A stretch of DNA of 43,180 nucleotides. Origin: Okeania sp. SIO1I7 (GTDB taxonomy: Bacteria; Cyanobacteriota; Cyanobacteriia; Cyanobacteriales; Microcoleaceae). A model generated the notes under the pieces. The model was not told the origin of the DNA and did no database searches. It saw only the letters and a list, made by a program, of their open reading frames with translations. This document shows positions 17,701 to 26,731 of this stretch, piece by piece. Position 1 is the stretch's first letter; the number at the start of each line of letters is the position of its first letter. A program made the position numbers and the translations under genes. The DNA is taken from contig JAAHGF010000027.1 in assembly GCA_010672585.1 (NCBI GenBank), forward strand, positions 1 to 43,180, read 5' to 3'.

Positions 17701-19153
17701 AGTTTTTTACATCTTCTAATGCTGCCAAATCTCCCTCGTTTATAGCATTGAATAGGTCATCCAAATCTTCTGTCTGTTTTGCTTTACTATTATCTAGTTG
17801 TAAGTTAGTATTTTGCTTGTTAACATTACTCTGATTTTGTAGTGTATTTTCTGTACTTTTACTAAACAAATCTGACAAATCTTCGTCTACTGGAGTTAAA
17901 AAACTAAATTCATTATGATTTTTTATTTTCGATGATTGTACAACTTCATTAACATCAAATAATAAGTCGGACAAATCACCAGAATCATCGCTGTCAATTT
18001 CAGATATCTTTAACTCCCCTGCTTCCACATTACCTTGATCTAGTATTTCTTCTTCTTCCCAACTAGAATCTAATTCTGGTGTTTCTCCTTCAAATAAATC
18101 TGCTAAACTATTTAGTTCTTTTACTCCAACTTCTGGTCCTTGTCTTACTTCTTGTCGATCTCCTAGTAAGTCATAGTTATTATTATCTATCTCCGTAGCT
18201 TCTAAGCTATTAAACCAGTCATCTATAGATTCTCCTTTTTTAGTTAATATGTCATTTCTATTGTTTATTCCCTTATTAATGTTAGTTGGGTTTTGTTGAT
18301 TGTTTGTTTCATTTAACATATCTATTTCACCTATATTTTGGTTGATATATTCTGATTTTTTCGTTAAAGCTTTTAAATTTTCATCTATTACTATTTCTTG
18401 CTCTCGATTATCTATGATTAATTCTTGAGCTTGTTTCAAATTTTTAATTATGTTATGAGCAAGAGTATAGTATGAATTTTCGGTGTTAGCGATCGCCTTG
18501 TCGATCACCTCTATTAATTTTAACCAATTTGATGACACAGGATATTGTTTGCCCTTGTCTGCTAAAAAATTACATATGTTTTTCAATTTATTCCTTGTAC
18601 TGGCATCATCATTTTGCTTGAATAAAAGCAACATTTCTCGCATTTTTTCTGAGACTTCTGCCATGAAAAAACTTTGTTTTTCACCACTTAATGCTGGTGT
18701 TTTTCCGACAATTATCCCCTTAGTTTCTCCTGCTAAATCATCTAGGTGTTCTTCTAAATCTTGAAATACTGGTTCTAATTTCTCTAGTTTAGTTTTTTCT
18801 TCCTTTTCTGTTAAACCAGAGTTGGAAAGTTGTTCTAATAATTCTTGTAAAGTATCTAAAACACTTAAAAATAAAGATTCTAATTTATTATCTACTTGGA
18901 TGGAAGTTTCTCTCAGGATTTTGAAGCTATCTTCTAATCTATGAGCAATATTTCGTACACTATTAATTCCTAACATAGCAGCTCCACCTTTAACAGAATG
19001 AGCTGCTCTAAATAATTCGCTTAATAGTTCTTGATCTGCTATAGTATTTGGTAAGTTTAATATTCCATGTTCTATAGTATTAAAGTGGTCTTTTGCCTCT
19101 TCAATAAAATAGCGTATAATTTTTTTTGTTTGTTCTGTTTGTTCTATTTGCAT
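14744..19153 (-). CDS. hmpE: Hybrid CheA histidine kinase with receiver domain (HmpE/PilL type)
   Basis: This is the kinase of the pilus-type chemotaxis system. With ATG at 19153 the product has 1469 residues; a TTG at 19192 would add 13. The N-terminal Hpt domain carries the phosphorylated histidine in FRAAHSVKGGAAMLG (about His52). A long acidic, low-complexity linker follows, then the CheA dimerisation and kinase region with KHLINNAITHGVE (N box), ISVADNGAGI (G1) and GRGVGLDVVK (G2). A CheW-like domain comes next. The C-terminal receiver has VLIVDDSITV, DLVFCDIEMPRMDG, MLTSRG and TKPY. The linker contains repeated DLxxLF motifs also seen in hmpD. Order and orientation relative to hmpA-D match the cyanobacterial hmp locus, known in Nostoc to control motile filament formation. 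Five neighbours make this assignment firm. Confidence 0.93.
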   Translation of the reverse strand: MQIEQTEQTKKIIRYFIEEAKDHFNTIEHGILNLPNTIADQELLSELFRAAHSVKGGAAMLGINSVRNIAHRLEDSFKILRETSIQVDNKLESLFLSVLDTLQELLEQLSNSGLTEKEEKTKLEKLEPVFQDLEEHLDDLAGETKGIIVGKTPALSGEKQSFFMAEVSEKMREMLLLFKQNDDASTRNKLKNICNFLADKGKQYPVSSNWLKLIEVIDKAIANTENSYYTLAHNIIKNLKQAQELIIDNREQEIVIDENLKALTKKSEYINQNIGEIDMLNETNNQQNPTNINKGINNRNDILTKKGESIDDWFNSLEATEIDNNNYDLLGDRQEVRQGPEVGVKELNSLADLFEGETPELDSSWEEEEILDQGNVEAGELKISEIDSDDSGDLSDLLFDVNEVVQSSKIKNHNEFSFLTPVDEDLSDLFSKSTENTLQNQSNVNKQNTNLQLDNSKAKQTEDLDDLFNAINEGDLAALEDVKNSENYWNSQVDSPKNNPQKNIKSIPQKTNKKSQLDEDFSELLAIQDEEQENKNDVKVENNQSQIQTKNDLNSKVADLEALFEDLEIVNEQQENQIESEDLTSSFSQLFDREDLELSYSQKSINVEQVNWEDEHNDLNSLFNDPNLDFINLDSNESLDSLIESNNENEIQENSELSVNIEDLWPTVENPETVDDVDLNKLLDDVVSETTSVESEKNQQLTVKNQIESEDYKFIELEAILNGEKLDNYNIFVQLEKLLNGTEINSKLKSKTAVVEKTPPTDEAASITKQPPEEDPFSDLDKLLETPNIDTYKSSGASTTNTPRRNRRPPEQTVKVPAKQLDNLSNLVGELVVNRNSLEQGQERMRQFLDNLLHQVMLLSDAGQRMHDLYEKTLLERAIWDSRQGHHSTQTSNLSNKATEKISGKRKFDDSLDLDRVENFTPFHLLAQETIEYIVRVRESSSDIEFLVDDAEKVTRILRQVTTQLQEGLNKARMIPFSQTVQLLPRAVRDISMECGKEVNLQVEGKETLIDKMIQDKLSDPMKHLINNAITHGVETPQQRLTAGKSRKGKITIRAFHQGNQTVISVADNGAGINPEKVKKKAIEKGVITQQQAQGMSNIDVYDLLFHPGFSTKDKADNFSGRGVGLDVVKTNLTEIRGTISIDSTIGKGTMFTIRLPLTLSISKALCCISDRSWIAFPMDGVEDMIKVSKEDIKTGENEENYIEWRGSKLPFRHLRELLIYNRHLRRGNVYGMNAEEDMISIVVLRSASAGIFLAVQVDQVLEQQKEIVIKQLEGPIPKPIGIAGATVLGDGNIVAIADVIELINLATGRLRRDEGNMWSSSEEDEASLPMQQKSELTVLIVDDSITVRELLSMTFSKAGYRVEQARDGKDAWEKMRAGLPCDLVFCDIEMPRMDGFELLSRMQKDANLNTLPVAMLTSRGAKKHMEMAFELGAKGYFTKPYIEEKLLEGAVSILEGKAVGDVLSGGGH

Positions 19154-19523
19154 ATTTTTTATAGTTCTGGGTTCAACAGTATATCTTTTCAACTACTAAC
19201 TTTTTTTTGCATCCATTGAAAAATATGCCAGTCTTTTATTCTTTCAAATATCATCCATTAAATCTTAACTTTATTATATAGAATCCGGTTATATAGTATA
19301 TGTTGATAATTCTATAATCACTTCAATTTCCCCTACTCCCCTACTCCCCTACTCCCCTACTCCCTCTTTTGGTGGAGATGTCTAATTAATCTTTTGACTT
19401 TATCAAAATAATTGGGTCTAAAACCCCGCCTTTTAAGACGAAATATTTTTGGAGGTTTGCTCAAATCCCCGTTACAAAAATCAATTCTGACTTCTGACTT
19501 TTGAATTCTGACTTCTGACTTCG
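19154..19523. repeat. hmpE-hmpD spacer with CCCCTACT repeats
   Basis: The TATGTTGATAATTCTATAAT block at about 19297 and five CCCCTACT units at 19330-19364 match 9409-9459 in inverse orientation. A GGAGATGTCTA end (19373-19383) matches the ends of the element at 1187-1318. CTGACTT repeats lie at 19487-19520. These insertions separate hmpD from hmpE and could weaken co-transcription. Confidence 0.65.
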
Positions 19524-22500
19524 TTATTGCTCTGCTGGGTCTACCCGGAAACGCTCTACTGAAGTTAATAGATCCCGAGCAACACCCACTAAATTTTGTA
19601 GGGAGCTATAAACTCGTTGAGATTCTTGAGAAGTTTCTTGAGCAGTCAATTCTACTGCCTGCATCACCTTTGATACTGATTGAGCTACTTCATTTTGTTC
19701 TACTGTATCTGCAGCGATAGAACGTACTAACACATCAATTCTTGTTGTAACTTGAACAATATCTTCCAGAGATTGCTTTGCTTCTTCTGCTAACTCTGTT
19801 CCTTTAATAACGTGCTGAGTTGCTTCTTCCATTCCAGTCATCACCCCTCCTGTTTCAGTTTGGATTTGCATCACTGTATGTTCGATGTTCTTAGATTCTT
19901 TAGCTGACTTATCTGCTAATTGTCGGACTTCATCTGCTACTACAGCAAATCCCTTGCCTGCTTCTCCTGCTCTAGCTGCTTCAATACTAGCATTCAATGC
20001 CAACAGATTTGTGCGAGAGGCAATACTAGAAATTGAACCTACAATCTTAGAAATTTCCTGGGTAAACTCTGATAAGCGCTTAACTCTTCGAGTTGCATCT
20101 GCCACACCCTCTCTGATTTGGAGAATACCAGCTACAGTACGGTCTACTGTTTCCCCTCCTTTCAATGCTAAAGCTGCTGCTGACCTTGCTACATCTTCAG
20201 TTTCGCGAGCATTTTCAGCCACCCTTTGAATAGCATCGGTCATTACTTGCACAGACTGTAGAGTCGCTGCCAACTCTTCTGCTTGTCGCAAAGCATCTGT
20301 GGATAAACCCTGAGCAAAAGTTGCACTATCCATAGAACCCCTACTCACCTTTTGAGCAGCTTCTTTTACCTGATGTACAATTTCCCGTAAATTTTGAATT
20401 GTTAAATTAAAGGAATCTGCGACTGCCCCCAAAACATCAGCCGTAACTTCTGCACTAACAGTTAAATCTCCACGAGCTGCTCCTTCCACATCATCCAGTA
20501 AACGAATTACTTGCCGTTGTAAGTCTTCTTTAGCTTGTTCATTTTCTTCTGCCTTCCTTTGAGCATCAGTATAAGTTGCTTGAATCACCTTAGCCATGTG
20601 ATTAAACTTAGCAGCAAGTTTACCAAATTCATCTTCTGAATAAACCGTTGCTCTAGCTTTTAAGTTCCCGTCAGAAATAATATCGAATTGAGTATGTAAA
20701 TCTTTGTTAGCTCTTTCTATTTGTTTTGTGGTCAGATTACCAAGACCATAAGCAGTTAAAAAGCTACTTACTCCTGCAATACCCGTCATAATCCAACCAG
20801 TGCTACGCAAATAAGAAATTACTTCTGTTTTTTGCTCTTGATACGCTCTGTAGGAGACAAAATTACTAACAACCGCTACCGCAATTAAAGATACCAATCC
20901 TGTTCCTATGGCTGTGTATAGTTGTTTTGTAGGTAGGGAAGCATTTTCCCAGAATGCCAACCCACCTTGTTCAACCATTACAGTTGTATCTACAGCCTCT
21001 CCTTTAATTTTACTGAAGGTTGGGAGCTGATTATCTATGGGGATAGTTTCTTCATTATCAATCGCACTAGGATCGGTTCTGTTGTCAAACAAAGCTCCTG
21101 TTGTAGCACCCACTACCATTCCTGTGTCCATTGCTTCTATATTGGATGTTGCAGTACTCATATCGGGAGCAGTCATATCGGTCGGCATTTCCATCTCATC
21201 AGTTAGAGACCCATACTCTTCAAAATCACCAAATTCATCATCTTCTAGAAAACCATTTGTTTTTCTACCTTTAGTATTTCCTTCTTCATCTATATCAAAA
21301 GCTTCGCTGAATGCTGCTTCATCAAATTCATTGATCTCAAAACTATCCAGTTTTTCTGTTGCTCCTGTACCTAAATCTTCTATATTATTCCATTGTTCAT
21401 ATAATCCATCTCCTAATTCATCTATTCCATCAATATCTTCTGTTTCTTCCCATCCGAAGCTATTATTATTTCCCATCAACAAAGTGGCTTGATCTAAATC
21501 TGAAAAATTACGGTTAGGCTTTTTATCTTCCGTTTCTGGAGTTATTCGTAAACGAGAATTACTGCTTTGTATATTATTTGTTTGTTCAGTAATCATCCCT
21601 TCTGAACTATCTAAAATTTCATCTATTACGTTCTCAAAATCATCATTAAGTTCATCTAAGTCTAAGTCTTCTATTTGACGTTCTTTTTCCACATTTGAAT
21701 TAACCGTATTATTTTTGATCTCTTCATAATCTGTCCTGTCATTTCCTGCTATTTCTTCTTCTTTCAATAATTCTGCTTGTTGCTTGTTCCAGATTTCATC
21801 TAAGTCTTCATTCAAACTAAAATCTGATATTTTTCCAGATATACTTTCTAGGCTCTCACTACTATTTAAAACAGCATCATCTAGCAATTTTTCTGTATCT
21901 TTATTATTTTCTATCAATAACCTATCTTCTGATTCTTGGTCATCTTCACCAAAAGGTTCTTCATATTTTGTGAAATCAGATAAATCTTCTAAATCTTCAT
22001 ATTTTTGATGACTAGAATTACCATTTGTACTAAAAGGATTATTATCTTGATCTGTCAGTTCTAAATCATCTAAATCTTCTAAATCTAATTTATCAAATCG
22101 ATCTAAATCAAACTTTTCAGTTATTAATTCATCGTTATTTTCATCCAGAAAAAGTTCTTTATCTGTAATATTCTCTAAGTATTTTGTATCTAATTCTAGG
22201 CTATTTTCATCCAGAAATAATTCTTGGTCTGCTATAGATTCTTGAGAGCTATAAATCTCTTCTTCCATAGCCACTTCATCCAGATTGTCATCAAAGTTAA
22301 TATCTTCTAGAAATTCTTCTGATTCACTAGCATCAGGATTATTTGTAATAACTTGTTCACTATCACTTATACCTTGTTGAGCATAGTTAATAAAATCTGG
22401 GTCGTCAGTTAGGTCTAATACCAAATTATATTGTTCTGTTGCCACATCATATTGATGGAGTCCATAACAATATATATGACCACAAAGAAGACGAGCACTA

Positions 22501-22625
22501 GGGTCTTCTGGATAATCCTGAATTAAATTATAAATTAAAGCTGCTGCTTCTTCATAATTACCTTGACTGTAGGCATCTTCTACTTTTTGATAATCTTGTA
22601 AAAAGTCTGTGCTTGATGATGTCAT
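19524..22625 (-). CDS. hmpD: Methyl-accepting chemotaxis protein (HmpD/PilJ type)
   Basis: This 1033-residue receptor should feed signals to HmpE through HmpC. Residues about 1-90 look like TPR units (for example [20 protein letters not shown]). A long acidic region to about residue 550 carries DLEDL/DLSD-type motifs. Two membrane helices lie at about 567-588 and 605-629, separated by only about 16 residues, so there is no periplasmic ligand domain. HAMP-like repeats follow, then the MCP signalling domain with the hairpin tip region [20 protein letters not shown]. The usual sensory input is therefore probably cytoplasmic. The ATG at 22625 fits. hmpC lies 145 bp upstream and hmpE 370 bp downstream on the same strand. 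Confidence 0.93.
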   Translation of the reverse strand: MTSSSTDFLQDYQKVEDAYSQGNYEEAAALIYNLIQDYPEDPSARLLCGHIYCYGLHQYDVATEQYNLVLDLTDDPDFINYAQQGISDSEQVITNNPDASESEEFLEDINFDDNLDEVAMEEEIYSSQESIADQELFLDENSLELDTKYLENITDKELFLDENNDELITEKFDLDRFDKLDLEDLDDLELTDQDNNPFSTNGNSSHQKYEDLEDLSDFTKYEEPFGEDDQESEDRLLIENNKDTEKLLDDAVLNSSESLESISGKISDFSLNEDLDEIWNKQQAELLKEEEIAGNDRTDYEEIKNNTVNSNVEKERQIEDLDLDELNDDFENVIDEILDSSEGMITEQTNNIQSSNSRLRITPETEDKKPNRNFSDLDQATLLMGNNNSFGWEETEDIDGIDELGDGLYEQWNNIEDLGTGATEKLDSFEINEFDEAAFSEAFDIDEEGNTKGRKTNGFLEDDEFGDFEEYGSLTDEMEMPTDMTAPDMSTATSNIEAMDTGMVVGATTGALFDNRTDPSAIDNEETIPIDNQLPTFSKIKGEAVDTTVMVEQGGLAFWENASLPTKQLYTAIGTGLVSLIAVAVVSNFVSYRAYQEQKTEVISYLRSTGWIMTGIAGVSSFLTAYGLGNLTTKQIERANKDLHTQFDIISDGNLKARATVYSEDEFGKLAAKFNHMAKVIQATYTDAQRKAEENEQAKEDLQRQVIRLLDDVEGAARGDLTVSAEVTADVLGAVADSFNLTIQNLREIVHQVKEAAQKVSRGSMDSATFAQGLSTDALRQAEELAATLQSVQVMTDAIQRVAENARETEDVARSAAALALKGGETVDRTVAGILQIREGVADATRRVKRLSEFTQEISKIVGSISSIASRTNLLALNASIEAARAGEAGKGFAVVADEVRQLADKSAKESKNIEHTVMQIQTETGGVMTGMEEATQHVIKGTELAEEAKQSLEDIVQVTTRIDVLVRSIAADTVEQNEVAQSVSKVMQAVELTAQETSQESQRVYSSLQNLVGVARDLLTSVERFRVDPAEQ

Positions 22626-22770
22626 GCTGTCCCTCTCTCAATATAATTTTATTATTTTTTAGTTTTTAATTTTATTGTTGACGGAATTGGGAATCAGCCT
22701 CAGTCAGAAATTTTAATATATAAACAATTCAATCAAACAATTATGTTGACTTACCAATTTTGACTTTTAT

Positions 22771-23289
22771 TTAGGCTGCCCATCGAGCCGAGCGAATAAT
22801 TGCTTCTTGATCCAGTAACCTGAGAACCTGTTCTCCCTTTTCATCAAAAATCCACTCTCCTTTTAAGAAGGGAGCCATGCCATCTGCAATATTTGTGGAC
22901 ATTTTTAGCTTCTTTTCATCAAGCCACTCCATTTCCACGATTCGTTCAACTGCTAATCCTAATATAGTGTCTTGGTCTTCTACTGCAATTACAGGAATCT
23001 CAGATTTATCTGCATTGATGAGGACTTGATCTCCGAGGAATTGACCTAAATCAGCTACCCAAATTACTCGTCCCCTTAAATTTATCGTACCTAAAAGTAA
23101 AGGAGAAACATTTGGAATTGCTGTAATACCTTCTGGAGATTGAGAGATAACCTCTCGAATATCCATTGCTGGTAAAGCAAACTCATTGCCTGAAGGTAGA
23201 TAAAACCGCAGATGAAGTTCACCTTCAGGATTTTCTAGTTCTTGAATTCCAGTACCTTGGCCTGGTAAAAAGTCTTGATTTCCTACCAT
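22771..23289 (-). CDS. hmpC: CheW-like coupling protein (HmpC/PilI type)
   Basis: CheW proteins join the receptor to the CheA kinase. The 172-residue product shows the CheW fold signature: LRFYLPSGNEFALPAMDIRE, the ITAIPNVSPLLLGTINLRGR loop and WVADLGQFLG. It closes with a variable C-terminal helix (EAIIRSARWAA). It starts 18 bp after hmpB and belongs to the same transcription unit. The position between CheY and MCP genes supports HmpC rather than the CheW of a different system. Confidence 0.93.
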   Translation of the reverse strand: MVGNQDFLPGQGTGIQELENPEGELHLRFYLPSGNEFALPAMDIREVISQSPEGITAIPNVSPLLLGTINLRGRVIWVADLGQFLGDQVLINADKSEIPVIAVEDQDTILGLAVERIVEMEWLDEKKLKMSTNIADGMAPFLKGEWIFDEKGEQVLRLLDQEAIIRSARWAA

Positions 23290-23307
23290 AGTTCTGAAAA
23301 ATTTTAC

Positions 23308-23673
23308 CTATCTTCTTAACAATTGTTTAACTGTTCCTACAAGTTCTGTGGGCTGGAATGGTTTAGCAATGTAAGCATCTGCACCTTGCTTTAAACCCCA
23401 GTAACGGTCAAATTCTTCTCCCTTAGAAGAACACATAACTACTGGAATATTCTTGGTTTTAGGATCGGATTTAATCCTCCTACAAACTTCATAGCCGTTC
23501 ATTCTTGGCATCACAATATCTAGTACCACTATATCTGGTTTAGTATTCTTAAGTCGTCCCAAAGCTTCTACTCCATCATTAGCTACAGTAACTGCTAATC
23601 CACTATTTTTGAGAAGCTGGGAAATCATTTCTCTTTGGGTAACGCTATCTTCTACAACTAGAACTTTACTCAT
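23308..23673 (-). CDS. hmpB: CheY-like response regulator (HmpB/PilH type)
   Basis: The 121-residue product is a stand-alone receiver domain. It has the acidic pair E8-D9, phosphorylation site D52 in IVVLDIVMPRMNGYE, the conserved serine in VVMCSSKG and K104 in AKPF. It should accept phosphate from HmpE. A frequent role of this gene position is PilH-like control of pilus dynamics. It is followed by hmpC after 18 bp. The gap to hmpA upstream is about 875 bp and contains tnpB debris, so hmpBCDE may have its own promoter near 23680-23760. Confidence 0.93.
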   Translation of the reverse strand: MSKVLVVEDSVTQREMISQLLKNSGLAVTVANDGVEALGRLKNTKPDIVVLDIVMPRMNGYEVCRRIKSDPKTKNIPVVMCSSKGEEFDRYWGLKQGADAYIAKPFQPTELVGTVKQLLRR

Positions 23674-24549
23674 TTTTTTCTACCTGATAGCTTTGGTTTA
23701 GATTTATTGATAGTTAAAACATATATATTTATTAACATTTTTCTAGATTGGCTTTTTGCCCTAGCTCAATTAATTGAAATTTAGAGCCACCAATAAATAT
23801 CTATTTTCAATATTTCATGTTCTGGTCACTCTTCTTTATGATAACAGTATTGGTATTTATTAAGTTGTTTTATCTACTTAATAGGTAAGTTTTTCACTCT
23901 AATAATTTCCTTTAACTGTGCATATTTAGACATTATAGTTCTGTCTAAAATTAAATACATATTTTATTACATACAATCTATTTGTTGTTTTAATTTGACA
24001 ACTTAATAATGGACAATTAATCATTATTCTCTTTAGCTTAATGTAATATAGTTTACCCAGAAACTTTATCTGTATTAAGTTCCAATCTCAATTTTTTTTG
24101 GCCCGCTGACTAAAATTCAGATGGCAGCCAATGGTATTTCAAATGATATTATATTTTCTCTTGACAATCTTCTATCATAAATGTTGAAAGAGGACTCCGG
24201 TTATAATCGCTCTTATTTAATGGTAAGACGGGGCGTATAAACTGCGCGGGAAAACGACGCAGATAGCCTAGAGATGAATTTCAACCAGAAAAATAATTGA
24301 GCAATACACGAAATATTTTTGGCGTTATAATTGTATCAATAGCCGTGGGACACACGGTTAAACAAAAGCGCACCGCCTGCGAGTCAACGGTTTCCGAGGG
24401 CGTAAAGATGGAGCAAGAAAGCTTGTGGAGATGGTAGTAGCGGGGGTACAACTCAGTTTATTTGATTTGATTTGTTACCTAGTCCGAGAATCTTTGATAC
24501 AAGAATCTCCCGTTATAATCGCTCTTATTTTAATGGTGAGAGTTATGGA
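23674..24549. other. Spacer between hmpA and hmpB with tnpB remnant and direct repeats
   Basis: The left part (23674-24190) shows A+T-rich sequence without a gene and may contain the hmpB promoter. The right part holds a direct repeat, TTATAATCGCTCTTATTTAA near 24202 and TTATAATCGCTCTTATTTTA near 24513, about 310 bp apart. The tnpB remnant lies between the copies. Confidence 0.6.
24321..24437 (+). pseudogene. tnpB (IS605 OrfB type) C-terminal remnant
   Basis: One frame reads VSIAVGHTVKQKRTACESTV, then SEGVKMEQES before a stop. The VGHT and ACE spacing resembles the tail of cyanobacterial TnpB proteins. The catalytic part is absent. It lies between two direct repeats (24202 and 24513), probably the ends of the decayed element. 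The match is short, so confidence is limited. Confidence 0.45.
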
Positions 24550-25779
24550 TTAAGTATTTTGAAGTTTTGACAAAGTTCTGTCAACTTGAGAGTTTGTGGC
24601 TACTCCTGGTCCAATGTACTGTTCTACCAACATCAGTAACTCACTTTCTCCAAAAGGCTTGGTCAGGTAGTGCGTAGCTCCAACTATTCTGGCCTTAACC
24701 CGGTCTATAAATCCTTCTATACCAGTGAGCATAATAATAGGTGTTTGGCGAAATGCTGTAGAGCTACGTAGCATTGCACAAATTTCATAGCCATCTAGTT
24801 CAGGCATAGCAATGTCGCATAGAATTAAGTCTGGCTTCATCAGAAATACTTCACCTAATGCTTTGAGAGGATCGCTTAAGCTAGTTGCTTTATAACCATT
24901 CTGATTGAGAATTGATTCAACCTTTTCCCGAATAATTACATCATCATCAATACATACTACTTTCTGAATTCTTGTTTCTGGTTGTAATGGCTTTGGTTTT
25001 TTGACCATACTTGTTTCTGAAGATTGATCTATTAGTTGTAGTTGTACTATCCCTTTTTGCACGAATGGATATATGGCCTTAGCTACTGTTAATACATCTC
25101 TGTTTAGATATCTAGCAATTTGCTGCATAGATGTCTGGCCATCTGACCAATTTTTTAATCTATTATATATATGGGGTTGTAATTTTTTCTGTAACTGAGC
25201 TGGATCTGAAATGACTGGACATTGTTCAGCAGACTGAATATATGGAGAAAACTGATTCCACTCTTGTATCTGCTTCATGATTTTGGCCAACAACGAGCTG
25301 ATTTCAAAGGTTGTTAACTGAGGTGTGAGAGCTGGACTAAGATCGAAGATAAATGATCCTCGACGAAGACTTAGTAAATTAAAGAGAGTTTCACGAACCA
25401 TATTATGTATAATTCCACGTCCCTGAGCTGGTGTCAGAATTCCTTTTTCAAGCATTGCCCATAAATATCCATATTCAGGTGCATGAACAGAGGCAAAAGA
25501 AGGAACTTTAATATTGTCAATCTCTTTATCTGCTTTGTAGCGACGTAAATAGTCTCTTAAACGAGATAAGCTACCCGCACTCTGGGTGGCATAGATGATT
25601 TGACCATTGAGAAAGAATACAAACCAAGATGGTTCTGTGGGGAAGTGGTGTTGGGGTTTGGCAACATTATTGTTAACTGGTGAGCTGTAAGACTCCACAA
25701 ACAGTTCACCAGTTCGCTGACCTAACTCTATAAGTTGCAGGATGCTGCGGATATCAATTTCACTCAAATTTCCCTGCAT
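24550..25779 (-). CDS. hmpA: PatA-like response regulator, PATAN plus receiver (HmpA/PilG type)
   Basis: The 409-residue product starts with a DUF4388/PATAN domain (MQGNLSEIDIRSILQLIELG, then QRTGELFV). This domain is found in PatA-type regulators of heterocyst pattern and phototaxis. A C-terminal receiver domain begins near residue 270, with VVCIDDDV, the phosphorylation site in LILCDIAMPELDGYE (about D321), IIMLTG and TKPF. The order PATAN-receiver matches HmpA and Synechocystis PilG. It is probably the output regulator of the kinase HmpE, and PATAN regulators have been linked to pilus-polarity control. The gene diverges from hmpF across a 950-bp spacer. Confidence 0.9.
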   Translation of the reverse strand: MQGNLSEIDIRSILQLIELGQRTGELFVESYSSPVNNNVAKPQHHFPTEPSWFVFFLNGQIIYATQSAGSLSRLRDYLRRYKADKEIDNIKVPSFASVHAPEYGYLWAMLEKGILTPAQGRGIIHNMVRETLFNLLSLRRGSFIFDLSPALTPQLTTFEISSLLAKIMKQIQEWNQFSPYIQSAEQCPVISDPAQLQKKLQPHIYNRLKNWSDGQTSMQQIARYLNRDVLTVAKAIYPFVQKGIVQLQLIDQSSETSMVKKPKPLQPETRIQKVVCIDDDVIIREKVESILNQNGYKATSLSDPLKALGEVFLMKPDLILCDIAMPELDGYEICAMLRSSTAFRQTPIIMLTGIEGFIDRVKARIVGATHYLTKPFGESELLMLVEQYIGPGVATNSQVDRTLSKLQNT

Positions 25780-26731
25780 GCAGCTTGTAAAATATAACTA
25801 TAACTTTTGATGAACAATTTCAATTTATATATATCTAGGGAAGATTAAAATACCCTTTCATTTTTTCAAAAACAAGTAAGTATGATCATCAATGAGAATA
25901 TGCTTTAAGATAGTTAATGTTATCTTAGGGAAAACTATCTAAACTATACTCTGATCTGACTACTTATGTTTCAAGCGCAGATGTCTAAATATCATAAGGC
26001 ATTTGTGCAATAGTACCAGAGTTTATCGTATCTTATAAAGTAGATATAGCTAAAATTTTATGGTATTGCTATGCTTTATGTTACTTTTATAGTTGCTTTG
26101 TCAGATTAATAAAAATACATATTTGTGATTATGGAACATGATTTTTTACAATTATTAATTTTTCAAGTAATAATATATTATTCCCAACTTCATACTACCT
26201 ACCTACCTATTATTTCAAAACCTGAGAAGCTATAGTTATACCCCTTGCTTTAATTATACTTTGATTCCTCACTTTTAGATAAAACCTCATAAAGCAAAAT
26301 TTTATTAAGATATAGTTTACATAATTTTTATTACTTAAATTTATAATTTTTGTATGGCTACAAAAAATCATAAACATACTTATTAATAAATTTCAAAAAT
26401 ACAATCAATAGGGAAGTAATATAATACTATAATATAGTCATAATTAAAGGACTAAACTAGATTCTGAAGAAAAAATTTCAGTTAAAAGTATGTTGACTAT
26501 ATTATTGGGTTGCCTATAACCTAAAACAATAGTATCTTGATGAAAGTTAAGGAACGATAGAATACTACGATAAAATATATGATTGTAAAACTTATCCTAT
26601 AAGTCACTTAAGTAAAAAAAATTAATATTTCTTAAATTCAAGGCACTATAGTAATAGTCTTTGCTTTACTGGTAACATAAAAAACTACAAAAATCAAGCT
26701 TTTAGCATAGAAACCTCAAGAGGATAACAGT
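25780..26731. promoter_or_regulatory. Divergent A+T-rich spacer between hmpA and hmpF
   Basis: About 950 bp without a credible gene separates two divergently read motility genes, so promoters for both directions are expected here. No binding motif was recognised. A minor CTACCTAC repeat occurs near 26199. The A+T content is visibly higher than in flanking genes. Confidence 0.4.

Noticed and set aside
24550-25779. Reading hmpA as patA itself
   Set aside because: PATAN plus receiver is shared by PatA and several phototaxis regulators; the position beside hmpB-E and hmpF makes HmpA/PilG the better call.
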